Below are positions 17,524-26,915 of a DNA stretch of 44,977 nt, piece after piece. The stretch lies in NCBI GenBank assembly GCA_947174325.1, contig CAMWIL010000004.1, positions 1-44,977 on the forward strand, in the 5' to 3' direction. Under the pieces are notes generated by a model, which was not told the origin of the DNA, ran no database searches, and was given only the letters and a program-made list of their open reading frames with translations. Positions within the stretch are counted from its first letter, which is position 1. Every line of letters begins with the position of its first letter. Made by a program: the position numbers and the translations under genes. The DNA comes from an uncultured Clostridia bacterium. Lineage in GTDB: Bacteria > Bacillota > Clostridia > Christensenellales > UBA3700.

Positions 17524-18033
17524 ATGGCAAGAAAGTTGGGTAGAACAGCCGAAGAAAGAATGGCCATAATTAGAAATCAAGCCTCAGAACTATTGTGGTA
17601 CGGATCTATCGAGACCACAGTTGACAGAGCAAAAGAGGTTAGAAGTTATGCAGAGAGTATGTTGACTCTCGCTATAAACACCTATGAAGATACCGTAAAA
17701 GTAACCAAAACCGTTAAAAACGAAAAGGGCGACAAAGTAGAAAAGGAGTTTGTCAATGACGGACCGAAGAAGCTTGCCGCTAGAAGAAAGCTTATGGCTA
17801 GCCTTAGAGATCTTCAAGAGATCAAGGCAGAAGGTGAAAAGAAATCGGAATTCAAGGCAAGAACAAAAGATATCAATCATCCGCTTATCGAAAAGATTTT
17901 CAGAGAGCACGCAGTATTCTACGCTGACAGAGCAAGCAAGCTCGGTCAAAAAGGCGGATATACGCGTATCATAAGACTTGGTCAAAGACGCGGCGACGGC
18001 GCAGAAATGGCTAAGTTGGAGTTGGTTCGCTAA
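17524..18033 (+). CDS. rplQ: 50S ribosomal protein L17 with mid-protein insertion
   Basis: The protein starts MARKLGRTAEERMAIIRNQA and ends GGYTRIIRLGQRRGDGAEMA, both L17 signatures. At 169 residues it exceeds B. subtilis L17 (about 120) because of a charged insertion at roughly residues 60-110, rich in Lys and Glu. Such insertions occur in other Clostridia. L17 sits at the tunnel exit. A strong terminator follows. Confidence 0.96.
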   Translation: MARKLGRTAEERMAIIRNQASELLWYGSIETTVDRAKEVRSYAESMLTLAINTYEDTVKVTKTVKNEKGDKVEKEFVNDGPKKLAARRKLMASLRDLQEIKAEGEKKSEFKARTKDINHPLIEKIFREHAVFYADRASKLGQKGGYTRIIRLGQRRGDGAEMAKLELVR

Positions 18034-18051
18034 GAATATCGTTCGCGGATA

Positions 18052-18127
18052 GGAAACGTTAAAATTCCGTTTCCGTTCAAGTAAAACAAAACTCGCCATC
18101 GTACTTTCAGTACGGGGCGATTTTTTT
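18052..18127 (+). terminator. double hairpin and rho-independent terminator after rplQ
   Basis: A 7-bp hairpin (GGAAACG with CGTTTCC, 18052-18074) is followed by a second hairpin TCGCC ... GTAC-N5-GTAC ... GGCGA (18093-18120) and seven T (18121-18127). The T run and stem make termination very likely. The GTAC core recalls hairpins at 34023-34036 and 42520. Confidence 0.8.
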
Positions 18128-18162
18128 ATTTCCTATTATTTATTTTAGGTTAGTGTAACGTC

Positions 18163-18268
18163 AAAGCAGTAAAGCAATAATTTAAGCCATATTTTTTAGT
18201 GAAGGCGAGAGGAAGTTCGCAAATCAGCTAAATCAAAAACTATGAGCAAATAATTGCATCGCTGCTTT
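18163..18268 (+). repeat. 106-nt hairpin-forming dispersed repeat, copy B
   Basis: It begins AAAGCAG and ends CTGCTTT, where copies A and C have AAAGAAG and CTTCTTT. The matching change on both arms keeps the terminal stem paired. The central text TTTAAGCCATATTTTTTAG and the right-arm CAAAAACTATGAGCAAATAA are shared with copy A. Confidence 0.8.
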
Positions 18269-18558
18269 TTGTTTTCGTCATTCTGCCACATATAATTGTC
18301 ATTTTGATCATACTGCTTTTTACTATCAATAATTTATGCGATCAGCAACGTTTTGCTAATCGCGTCTTAAACGAATATGATAAGCATTTGCTAGCAATGA
18401 TAGCAGAGTGTATTAGATGTCATTGACGAGCTTTTAAGTCATTTCAAGCTTGTCGAGAAATCTCAAAACAGTTTAAAATTTCAATCAAAAATAATAATTC
18501 AAGTTTACAATTTAGCCAAATTATTTCTATTTTCATTAAAATATTACAAAATTCTAAG

Positions 18559-18693
18559 AAAAGTACACATTTACTGACTAGGTTTTATAACTGCGAAATT
18601 GCCGAATTTTGAGACAATTTACACAATAATTATAGCTTTATACAAGTATTTTTGCAACACATTGCGGTCAGTAAATGTGTACTTTTACTGACC
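18559..18693 (+). promoter_or_regulatory. 20-bp inverted repeat and palindrome upstream of the giant gene
   Basis: A perfect 20-bp inverted repeat (core TACACATTTACTGAC at 18559-18578 and its complement at 18667-18686) flanks about 88 bp. The right copy also forms a local palindrome GGTCAGTAAA-N8-TTTACTGACC (18666-18693), so there are three half-sites. A weak promoter-like TTGAGA...TATAGC (18609-18636) lies between the arms. The giant gene starts 22 nt downstream. A regulatory protein binding these half-sites is inferred. Confidence 0.5.
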
Positions 18694-18715
18694 GAACAAA
18701 AAATGGGGTAATAAA

Positions 18716-21700
18716 ATGGATATAAGGAATAGGAAATTGAGTGGCGTTTTAGCCTTATCTATCTTGATAATTGTCTGTATATGCTTTACAAGCATAGCGT
18801 CTTTTTTTATTTCAACCAAAGTTGCGAATGCTTTTAATACAGTTATCGGTATGGCTAACAGTAGTACTAATATAGGCGAGATGTTGTTGGAAAATTATGA
18901 AGAAGACACTTCATCCAACTCCAAAGTGTTCAATAAAGATGTGTTTTATGAACTTATTCATCAGATAACAAACGTAGAGAATCCTGATATAAATACTCTC
19001 GAAGGTTTAGGTGTTGAAGAAAAGACGGCAGCGGACTTTCGCAGTTATAATGACGCATTGGACGTCACCGTTACGATCGCTGGCATACCATGGGCGGCAA
19101 CTTATTTGTCAACAAACGATAATGGCGATCCGATATTGACTTTATGGCAAGCAGTGCCAATGACTTATTATTATTTCGACGTAAGTACAAATAAAACCAC
19201 GTCTGTTAGTACTAGTACAGGACCACATTATAATGGGGCAGACAACTATTCTGACACATTGTCTAAATATCCCTCCAATTTATACGGTACGAGTCTTATT
19301 GCGACTTGCGTACTCAACAATGGAGGCGATTGGGCGCAGACAGGTACTACGTTAACCAAAGTAGAGCAAAAAGAAAATAGTTTTTATGCCAAATTCACAA
19401 TGGATAACGTATCGGGTAGTTTGACTTCATTTATAGAAATACCCAACAATATGCCATATCAAAAAGATCCGGACAAAGAAAGTACAAAGACGTATGCATA
19501 TTCGACTAGTATCAAATATGATTGCAATAACGATGCTTTGGTGGCGCCTAATGCCGATAATATGTATAGCACGTCTTATACTTATTCTGGAAATAAAAGT
19601 GTTAACTCTACCGCCTATACCGCATGGGGCGACGATAAGTTATGGTTGCCTAGTATGGCAGAAGTAGGATTCTCTACAATTGGCGGCGCTACTAGCGGTC
19701 TATGGAAAACGTCGACCAAGAATAGGGCGCTAGGTACAAGTGTGACATATTTTTGGACGCGTTCTACATATTATAATAGTTATTGCAAATTATACGTTGC
19801 TGGAGCCTTGGGCGCATCTTCAAGTAACAGTAATGTTGCTGCTTTCAATAATGTAGCGCTCCCCGCGTTTCATCTTAATCTAAGACTTGCGGCTGAAAGA
19901 GCAGGTTTGGCGCCTATGGATGAGCCTAACGACGTCGAATTTGAATATACAGGTCAAAAGTTTTCCATTACTGACGTAGATGACAGTCTAAAAACTTGGT
20001 ATGACGAAGACAAGATAGGGATAACGTATCCCGAAGATATGACCAACGCAGGAGTGCATCAAGTTATTGCTACAATAAATCAAGATTTAGCAGACAAAGG
20101 ATATACGTTCAAAGGCGATCCTGACGAAGAGAAGGGCGAGAACGAAACAACGAGAGTATTCAACTTCACAATTACCAAGAAGAAGATAACGCTATCTGTA
20201 CTCTTAGATAGCGGAGGAATGCCGTATATAGATTTCGACACAGGGCAGTTATGCGAGGGAGATACGGCGGAGAATGGGCGAGCGCCGGTATTGGGATTGA
20301 AATACACAAGTCAGGACGGCGCGACGGACTACGGTACCGATCCGCCAACGGTGGTGGGCAAGTACAAGGCTACTGCGTATATTGAGGACGCAGAAGACTG
20401 CAACTATGAACTTGCTCAGACATATACTTGCAACTTTGAGATAAAGCCAAAAGACGTGGACAAGCCTACGCTGGCAGTTACTTCGCAAGAATACAGCGGG
20501 GATTGGCTGGAATTTACGCTTGCCAACGTTACTGACGACGTAAGTATCACAGTGAAGAGAAATACCGAGACGTCGCAGACAGACGGCGATCCAATAATAA
20601 TTGAAGATACCGTCAAAGTTAAACGGGCAGGTTCGTATACTATCACAGTTTCGCTTGCCGACGGCGGAGATGCTACGCAGTGGACAGGTACGACAAGTAA
20701 TGCGTCATACACTATAACGTTTACCGTCGCGCAAAAGACGCTCAACGTAAGTTTTGAGAGCAGTACGGGCGCGTGGAGTTGGGAGAACGGCAAGGGCGGA
20801 AGCATAACCGCAGGCGAGGACAGTTTGTCAGACGACGACGTATCGCTTAGTCTGTATTACTATCTCTCTACAGCGTCAGGAAATAAGGTGACCGTTACTT
20901 CGCCTTTCGACGCGTCTGCGCTTGGAATAGGCACTTATTATTTCTGCGCAACGCTGGACGCTTCTTACGGCAACAACGCCAACTACGCTATTGCGGGCAA
21001 TCTTGCTTCGCAAGAGTTTAAAGTAACGGAAATCAACGCGGACATTACCGCCGTAACTTGGTATTACAGACAAGGAAGCGACCAAGCGCCTGCTTCGGTA
21101 ACAAACGGGGTAGTTCACGTACCTTATACGGGCAGCGCGTATACGTTTTTCGTGGACGATACGCAATTTGAATCGCTTGGCGTAAAAGTGGATACAACGT
21201 TTGCAGCCAACGGATATCAGAACGTGACGGGTACCAACGCAATGACGGCTTCGCTCACTGCGACGGTGAGAATAGTTCCGTTATCTGGATATAAATTCTC
21301 GTCGGGAACGTACAAAGAGTTTACGCTCGAATGGCAGATAGACAAGGCGGAGTACGATTTGTCGGGAGTTTCTTGGAGCGCGAAAGAACTTACTTACAAC
21401 GGCAAGTCGCAGACGGTTACGCTCACCGGACTACCAACCGGACTTAGCGTATCGAGGTATATTTATTCGCCGACTTCTACAGTCAACGTGGGAGATTACA
21501 CGGCGAGCGTGGGTAGTTTTGCCAATACAAATTCAAACTACAACACGCCTTCGGTAGATGCTTTCCAGAATTATTCGTGGAGCATAGTAGCGATAAAGAT
21601 ATACGTATCTTGGGATTTTGACGAAAACTCCGACAGCGAAGGCTCCGTATATTTCGTGCCGGTTCTTAATTCGGACAACGATAAGGTAGAGTACGCTTAT

Positions 21701-24700
21701 TATACCGACGACAACGGCAGACCGAGCAGTACGCAGATTTCTCTCTCGGACATTGAAGTGGACGAGACTACGTTGGTTTATTATTGGGTGAAAGTATCGT
21801 TGAAGAGTTCGTATTCTAATTTCTATCAATTAGTAGACGAAACAGGCAACGACCCGGCGTATTACATATCTTTCCCTGTCGGCGACAATAAGACTCCGGT
21901 ATCGGTATCGTTGGAAAACAGTTCTGTTACGTATAACGGCAATCAACAGCCTGTATCGCTTATTATCAGCAACGTAATGATAAAAGAGAGCGATTTTACT
22001 ATCGAATACTCTGCGGACGAAGGCAAGACGTTTAATTCGGCAGCTCCAACAAATGCAGGTTCATACGTCGTGCGTATTACGCTCTCTCAAGAGGACTACG
22101 CGCTTACCGGACAGAAAGAATTTACTTACGAAATAGCCAAAGCCGATTATGACTTATCCAACGTAGCTTGGGTATATTCAGGTACGGACGGAAGTTCGGG
22201 AGATTATTCAGCCCCGTTTACGTATAACGGAATTACTTACACTTTGACGCTCAGCGGTTTCCCCGCCGGCGTGAGTGTGGCAAGCGGAGCATACAGCGGA
22301 AACGTAGGCGCAAACGCAAATGATTATACCGCTAAAATATCTTCCGTTACAGCCGATACGGCAAACTACAACGTAATAGATACCACTCAATTTGACCTTG
22401 ATTGGAAAATAGAGAAAGCGCAGATAGTTATTTCTTGGACGGAGAATAAGGAAACGTCGGGAACTAACGAATTTGATATCTGGGTAGCGGAGACTTCGCA
22501 GTATTATAATTCCGCGTATTATCGTTGGGAGCAATGGGACGGTTCTGCTCCCGTTGCGGGCGCAAGCGCGCTTAGCTATGACGAAGTAGTCGGTTCGTTC
22601 AACGAGGCAGTAAGCGCGAAATTCGTCTGTTACGTTGCGCTGAAAGACAGCGACAACTACGCTGTATCCGGCTTGGCGTTTAAGGAGTTTGAAATCGGCG
22701 GAAATAAGACGGCTGTCACGTTGCAAATAAAAGTTGCGGAGAAAGTATACGACGGAGCAGCGTTTGAGCCGTCCGCCGCGGCTTATCTGCAAGACGGAAC
22801 GCAAGTTTATGCGGAATTCGAGTTCTCGTATTTTGACGAAAATGGCGAGCCGTTGGGCAACACCGCGCCTGTAAACGCAGGTAATTATACGGTTCAAATT
22901 TCCTTAAAGGGTTCGTATTCCGACGACTACGTGATAAGCGGAGACAGTTCGTTTGCGTTTGAAATCAAAAAGGCGCAGTACGATATATCTTCTCTTAGAT
23001 GGACGGACGGGGAAAACGAGTACGAAATCAGCGATAGCATATCCTTTATTTACAGCGGCAATACGGTTACGCTTGGACTTATAGGAAATGATGAAATAAC
23101 TGACTTTGAGGTTGAACTTTCGGGCGAGACGAGCGGAAAGGACGCGGGAAGTTATGATATCACAATAAATATAAAAGTAAATCCGAATTATGAAGATTGC
23201 GATATACCTGAGTTATTTACTTGGACGATAACGCCGCTTGCAGTAGATTTAAGCGGAATAACGTGGAATTACGATACTGCAAAGCCTTATGTATATAAGC
23301 GCGACCAAAATGGGGTTGTTTTGCAAAGCGTTGAACTTGCCATTCCCGAAACGCTTCCGCAAGAAGTCATTGACGCTATTGTCGCAGTCAACGGCTTGTA
23401 TGGCGGAACATACTATGCGACGGGAGTAGGAACGTACGAGGCGACTGCCGATCTTACCGTATTAAATACGTATACAGACAACGGCTTTAAGATAGGCAAC
23501 TTTGATATAACGTGGGCGGATCTCGGAAAATTAACTTGGAAGATAAATTCAAACGATTTCGAAATGCCTATATATGACGGCAGTTGGAAGGTATTTGACG
23601 GCGATACGCACGATTTTGCCGCTGCATGCGGTCTGCCCGAAGATTGGCAATACTATATAGATATTACAATCAATATCACTTTGCCAGACAATACGACTCA
23701 ATCGTATGGGGGAGTGGACGGAATAGTTTGGATGGGTTACGACGCTGGAGAATATGAACTTGTCTTTACCGTAAAAGAAGGTATCAACGCCAGTGGCGAT
23801 TACAACGTTTGGATAGGCGACGACGATACGCAAACGCTAAGAGTCAACGTTTCGCCGCGAGTTGTAACGGTGTCAGGATGGAGAGGTACGGGAACTAAGG
23901 CTCAGGCGCAGTTCGACGGCGACGTATTGTCGCAGTGGTATTCGTACGTAGTCTATGATTCCAAAAATCAAGTTGCGCAAGCGGACGCGTCGACCGGCAA
24001 GTATGCGCCGGGAACGTACACGCGTACGGTAGAGGCGACTTCGCAGAATATAAAAATACAATTTACAGGCGCGGAAAAGGTTGCTTTTGAAGTTGACGAA
24101 TCGGGTAACGAAGTCGGCGTTGAGATACCTGACGAACCTGGCGAGCCGGACGTTCCTGACGAGCCTAACGAGCCTGGAAATGACGACGAACAGCCTGACC
24201 AACCGACTGACGGAGATAAAGACGAGAAAGGCGACGCTTTGAGCGAGTTACTTGCAAAGCTCAAAGACTTGCCGTTGTGGCAGTTGATAGCAAGCTTGAT
24301 AAGCATAATATTGATTTTGATATTCCTAGCTAAGATGGCAAGCAACGAAAGCAAGAGGAAGAAAGCCAAGAAGACGATTAAGAAGAAGTATAACGACTTA
24401 TACGCGGCTACGTTCTTAGGGTTAGCGCCTACGAATTGGACGGTGATAGCGTGCGCGCTGATAGGAGTTGCGGTACTCTCGTTTATCTTTATGCTGATAT
24501 CTCAAAAGCGTCGCGGTAGCGCGGAAGAAGCGTTGGATGACGCTAAAGAAGAATACGAGCAAGCGCAAGCCAAGAAAAAAGACGACGAGATGAAGTCAAT
24601 GCTTATGGGAATGAGCGGACGTCAACAAATCGCAGTACCTGAAATGGGCGAAATACGCGGTATGATAGAGGACGCTATGAGCAAAAATATGCCCCAACAA

Positions 24701-25651
24701 TCATCGGCAAACGACGAATTTGTGCAAAGACTGATGGACGAGAATGCAAAGAGTCAGCAAGCGATTCAAGACTTAATGCAAAAACTCGCCGAACAACAAT
24801 CTTCTATGCTTTCGGCAGAAAGAGAGGTTGCGGCAAGCAACGTAAGCGATGAAATGCTTGCTGAATTGCAAAAGACTATGAGAGCAATGCAAAAGCAAAT
24901 GAACGAAGTTAAAACGGTAGCTGCAGCTAACGTCAGTGACGAAACTATACTCAAAGTAGTTGAAAAGACGGAGCAAAACGACGAAACTATAAAACTTATC
25001 TTACAAAATCAACAAATCATAATGGATAAGTTGGAAGAACTGTTTTCAAGACCCGTCGAGAAGCAAGTGGTCGAAGTGCCTGTCGAAAAGATAGTGGAAA
25101 AAGAAGTAAAAATAGAAGTTCCCGTCGAAGTCGAGAAGGTAGTCGAGAAAGTCGTGGAAGTACCTGTTGAGGTCGAGAAGATAGTAGAAGTTCCCGTAGA
25201 AAAGGTAGTTGAAATTCCTGTTCAAAAACCTGCTCCCAAAGCAAAGACAGCTACTCCAAGACTTACGCTAGATGAAGCATACGAAAAGCTATCCGCAAAG
25301 CAGAAAAAGTTCTTTGATACGCTCAAAGATTACGCAATGAGCAAAGATAAATGCAAAGAGAAGAAATCTACGTATTATATCTTGCTAGGTCAATCTTCCG
25401 TCAATCCACTTGTGAAGCTTACTATTAAGAAAGACACAACTGTAGCATTGTTTAAGATGGAAGACGAGTTTATGAAAGACATCCGTCGCAACGCAACCAA
25501 TGACGGAGCAAAGATAAAGGTCAAAGAGACGGAAGTAATCATATCGGACGTACAAGCAATGAAAGCGGCGAAAGAAATGATAGACCTTAGGGAAGATCAA
25601 ATTGAAAGATATAGCGACTTTTTGAAAGAGCAGAGGGCTATGATGAAGTAG
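18716..25651 (+). CDS. giant multi-repeat surface protein with C-terminal membrane and coiled-coil region (2311 aa)
   Basis: A hydrophobic N-terminus (residues 10-36, ending in an ANA-like cleavage pattern) is a signal peptide or anchor. Residues about 280-395 contain LWLPSMAEVG, WTRSTYYNS and PAFHLNLRLA, a motif set seen in Clostridial surface proteins. About 400-1800 is a chain of Ig-like/MBG-type beta domains with recurring YDLSxxxW, IxISW and VTYNG units. A Pro/Glu/Asp-rich linker (about 1804-1840) precedes two hydrophobic segments (about 1852-1874 and 1906-1928) separated by a very basic stretch. A long coiled coil, a VEVPVEK-type repeat (about 2115-2172) and a 130-residue terminal domain complete it. 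There is no LPXTG motif. An adhesion role is likely but unproven. The gene stands alone between a terminator-rich gap and a hairpin. The first 1.3 kb read more AT-rich than the rest. Confidence 0.8.
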   Translation: MDIRNRKLSGVLALSILIIVCICFTSIASFFISTKVANAFNTVIGMANSSTNIGEMLLENYEEDTSSNSKVFNKDVFYELIHQITNVENPDINTLEGLGVEEKTAADFRSYNDALDVTVTIAGIPWAATYLSTNDNGDPILTLWQAVPMTYYYFDVSTNKTTSVSTSTGPHYNGADNYSDTLSKYPSNLYGTSLIATCVLNNGGDWAQTGTTLTKVEQKENSFYAKFTMDNVSGSLTSFIEIPNNMPYQKDPDKESTKTYAYSTSIKYDCNNDALVAPNADNMYSTSYTYSGNKSVNSTAYTAWGDDKLWLPSMAEVGFSTIGGATSGLWKTSTKNRALGTSVTYFWTRSTYYNSYCKLYVAGALGASSSNSNVAAFNNVALPAFHLNLRLAAERAGLAPMDEPNDVEFEYTGQKFSITDVDDSLKTWYDEDKIGITYPEDMTNAGVHQVIATINQDLADKGYTFKGDPDEEKGENETTRVFNFTITKKKITLSVLLDSGGMPYIDFDTGQLCEGDTAENGRAPVLGLKYTSQDGATDYGTDPPTVVGKYKATAYIEDAEDCNYELAQTYTCNFEIKPKDVDKPTLAVTSQEYSGDWLEFTLANVTDDVSITVKRNTETSQTDGDPIIIEDTVKVKRAGSYTITVSLADGGDATQWTGTTSNASYTITFTVAQKTLNVSFESSTGAWSWENGKGGSITAGEDSLSDDDVSLSLYYYLSTASGNKVTVTSPFDASALGIGTYYFCATLDASYGNNANYAIAGNLASQEFKVTEINADITAVTWYYRQGSDQAPASVTNGVVHVPYTGSAYTFFVDDTQFESLGVKVDTTFAANGYQNVTGTNAMTASLTATVRIVPLSGYKFSSGTYKEFTLEWQIDKAEYDLSGVSWSAKELTYNGKSQTVTLTGLPTGLSVSRYIYSPTSTVNVGDYTASVGSFANTNSNYNTPSVDAFQNYSWSIVAIKIYVSWDFDENSDSEGSVYFVPVLNSDNDKVEYAYYTDDNGRPSSTQISLSDIEVDETTLVYYWVKVSLKSSYSNFYQLVDETGNDPAYYISFPVGDNKTPVSVSLENSSVTYNGNQQPVSLIISNVMIKESDFTIEYSADEGKTFNSAAPTNAGSYVVRITLSQEDYALTGQKEFTYEIAKADYDLSNVAWVYSGTDGSSGDYSAPFTYNGITYTLTLSGFPAGVSVASGAYSGNVGANANDYTAKISSVTADTANYNVIDTTQFDLDWKIEKAQIVISWTENKETSGTNEFDIWVAETSQYYNSAYYRWEQWDGSAPVAGASALSYDEVVGSFNEAVSAKFVCYVALKDSDNYAVSGLAFKEFEIGGNKTAVTLQIKVAEKVYDGAAFEPSAAAYLQDGTQVYAEFEFSYFDENGEPLGNTAPVNAGNYTVQISLKGSYSDDYVISGDSSFAFEIKKAQYDISSLRWTDGENEYEISDSISFIYSGNTVTLGLIGNDEITDFEVELSGETSGKDAGSYDITINIKVNPNYEDCDIPELFTWTITPLAVDLSGITWNYDTAKPYVYKRDQNGVVLQSVELAIPETLPQEVIDAIVAVNGLYGGTYYATGVGTYEATADLTVLNTYTDNGFKIGNFDITWADLGKLTWKINSNDFEMPIYDGSWKVFDGDTHDFAAACGLPEDWQYYIDITINITLPDNTTQSYGGVDGIVWMGYDAGEYELVFTVKEGINASGDYNVWIGDDDTQTLRVNVSPRVVTVSGWRGTGTKAQAQFDGDVLSQWYSYVVYDSKNQVAQADASTGKYAPGTYTRTVEATSQNIKIQFTGAEKVAFEVDESGNEVGVEIPDEPGEPDVPDEPNEPGNDDEQPDQPTDGDKDEKGDALSELLAKLKDLPLWQLIASLISIILILIFLAKMASNESKRKKAKKTIKKKYNDLYAATFLGLAPTNWTVIACALIGVAVLSFIFMLISQKRRGSAEEALDDAKEEYEQAQAKKKDDEMKSMLMGMSGRQQIAVPEMGEIRGMIEDAMSKNMPQQSSANDEFVQRLMDENAKSQQAIQDLMQKLAEQQSSMLSAEREVAASNVSDEMLAELQKTMRAMQKQMNEVKTVAAANVSDETILKVVEKTEQNDETIKLILQNQQIIMDKLEELFSRPVEKQVVEVPVEKIVEKEVKIEVPVEVEKVVEKVVEVPVEVEKIVEVPVEKVVEIPVQKPAPKAKTATPRLTLDEAYEKLSAKQKKFFDTLKDYAMSKDKCKEKKSTYYILLGQSSVNPLVKLTIKKDTTVALFKMEDEFMKDIRRNATNDGAKIKVKETEVIISDVQAMKAAKEMIDLREDQIERYSDFLKEQRAMMK

Positions 25652-25730
25652 ACGACCGCGAGACAGACCGCGTATAGCGGCATACCTTTTGCAATAACGA
25701 CTTTGGTCGCTCACTACGACTTAATAAAGA

Positions 25731-25758
25731 GCGAGTACCTTTATCAAAATGTACTCGC
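25731..25758 (+). terminator. hairpin after the giant surface gene
   Basis: GCGAGTAC pairs perfectly with GTACTCGC around a 12-nt loop, followed by AAATTTT. It lies 80 nt after the stop codon and probably terminates the transcript; the T run is short. Confidence 0.45.
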
Positions 25759-25823
25759 AAATTTTACAGTAACAATTTTAATAAAAAATTTTTCAATATG
25801 GTATTTATTTTTGTTGAAGTGTA

Positions 25824-25838
25824 TGGTATACTGATTTT
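25824..25838 (+). promoter_or_regulatory. extended -10 promoter abutting the hydrolase start
   Basis: TGG-TATACT (25824-25832) is an extended -10 element with no clear -35 at the right distance. Only six bases separate the -10 box from the ATG at 25839, so the expected transcription start coincides with the start codon. Confidence 0.5.
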
Positions 25839-26915
25839 ATGAAAAAGAATAGAAAACTTTTAGGATTTATGATATTTGTAATTTACGGGCTGTTGGCGAT
25901 AACTATAGTTTTGCCTATGATCGCTACGGCTTGTATTATTAAGTTTGCGTTTGGAAGAAGAGTCGGCAAAGCGAATAAGCATATGGTTTTGGAAGAATTT
26001 CCTGATATGATAACGCATCCTGTTAAGTTTAAGAGCGGTAAGAATAATCTTGCCGGATATTTTGCTGTGGGCAAAGACGTAGATGCCAAAGATTACAAGG
26101 CGGTCATGATCGTTGCGCACGGCATTGGTTGTTCGAGAGCAAGTTATATCAACCGTTACGATTATTTCGCAAGAAAAGGTTATATTGTATTTGCATACGA
26201 TTGTACGGGAACTTGCGAGAGCGAGGGCAAGGGAATTCAAGGACTTGTGCAGTCGCAGGTGGATTTGGATAATGCGATAAACTACATAAGCAGTCTGGAA
26301 GAGTTGAAGGACTACAAAATACTCGTCTACGGACACAGCTGGGGCGGTTACGCTACGGCTACGGAGCTCAACAGCAAGACGGCGGAAAAACTTACTGCGG
26401 TCGCAACGCTTTCCGGCTTTGACGATATTTGGGGCATATGCGAATACCAAATCGCAAAATATGCGACGAAAATCGTCGTGCTTACAAAGCCGTGGGTATA
26501 CTTGTATTATATTTTAAGATACGGCAAACGCGCGCTGTATACCGGCATAGGCGGCGTGAGTAATTTCCACGGTCCGGTACTTGTAATGCACAGCAAGGAC
26601 GACCCGACGGTACACTTTGAAAATTCCGTGGCGATACACGAAGATAAGAACAAAAATCCGCAGGCAAAGTTTGTCATATTCGAGGATAGAGGTCATACGC
26701 TTTCCCGTCCGGTAGAGGCGGAAAGAGAAATCAAGAGATTGCACAAGGGCAAGAAAACCCAACTTGCAATGGGCAAAATGAATATCTTTGAATACAACGT
26801 CAATACGGGCTACGAATATTGCGATAAATCTTTGGTTTACGCTACCGATTACGAATTTTTGGATAGTGTAAACGAATTCTTTGAAGGCGTATTGAATAAT
26901 TCTGCGGCTCAATGA
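25839..26915 (+). CDS. membrane-anchored alpha/beta hydrolase (358 aa)
   Basis: An N-terminal membrane segment (about residues 8-35) precedes an alpha/beta-hydrolase domain. The nucleophile elbow is GHSWGG with S167. The acid is probably D254 or D255 (HSKDDP) and the histidine is H286 in EDRGHT. An AHGIGCSRASY segment after the second strand fits the oxyanion loop. The substrate is unknown (Hydrolase_4-like). There is no ribosome binding site and the promoter abuts the ATG, suggesting a leaderless transcript. Its last four bases overlap the phosphopantetheinyl transferase gene, so the two are one operon. Confidence 0.85.
   Translation: MKKNRKLLGFMIFVIYGLLAITIVLPMIATACIIKFAFGRRVGKANKHMVLEEFPDMITHPVKFKSGKNNLAGYFAVGKDVDAKDYKAVMIVAHGIGCSRASYINRYDYFARKGYIVFAYDCTGTCESEGKGIQGLVQSQVDLDNAINYISSLEELKDYKILVYGHSWGGYATATELNSKTAEKLTAVATLSGFDDIWGICEYQIAKYATKIVVLTKPWVYLYYILRYGKRALYTGIGGVSNFHGPVLVMHSKDDPTVHFENSVAIHEDKNKNPQAKFVIFEDRGHTLSRPVEAEREIKRLHKGKKTQLAMGKMNIFEYNVNTGYEYCDKSLVYATDYEFLDSVNEFFEGVLNNSAAQ

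Larger units (their letters stand above)
18128..18715. other. repeat-rich gap before the giant surface gene
   Basis: This stretch has no convincing gene. It holds copy B of the dispersed hairpin repeat (18163-18268), a degenerate hairpin pair (18338-18406), a short GTCATT...GAGAAATCTC repeat (18438-18464), and the inverted repeat around the presumed promoter of the giant gene (18559-18693). The remainder is AT-rich. Confidence 0.6.

Noticed and set aside
25060-25230. Tandem DNA repeat in the giant gene as a CRISPR-like array
   Set aside because: The repeat is the protein motif VEVPVEK in frame, so it is coding and not an array.
24250-25651. Reading the coiled-coil C-terminus as a separate gene
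   Set aside because: The frame is continuous from 18716 with no stop or internal ribosome binding site that would support a second start.
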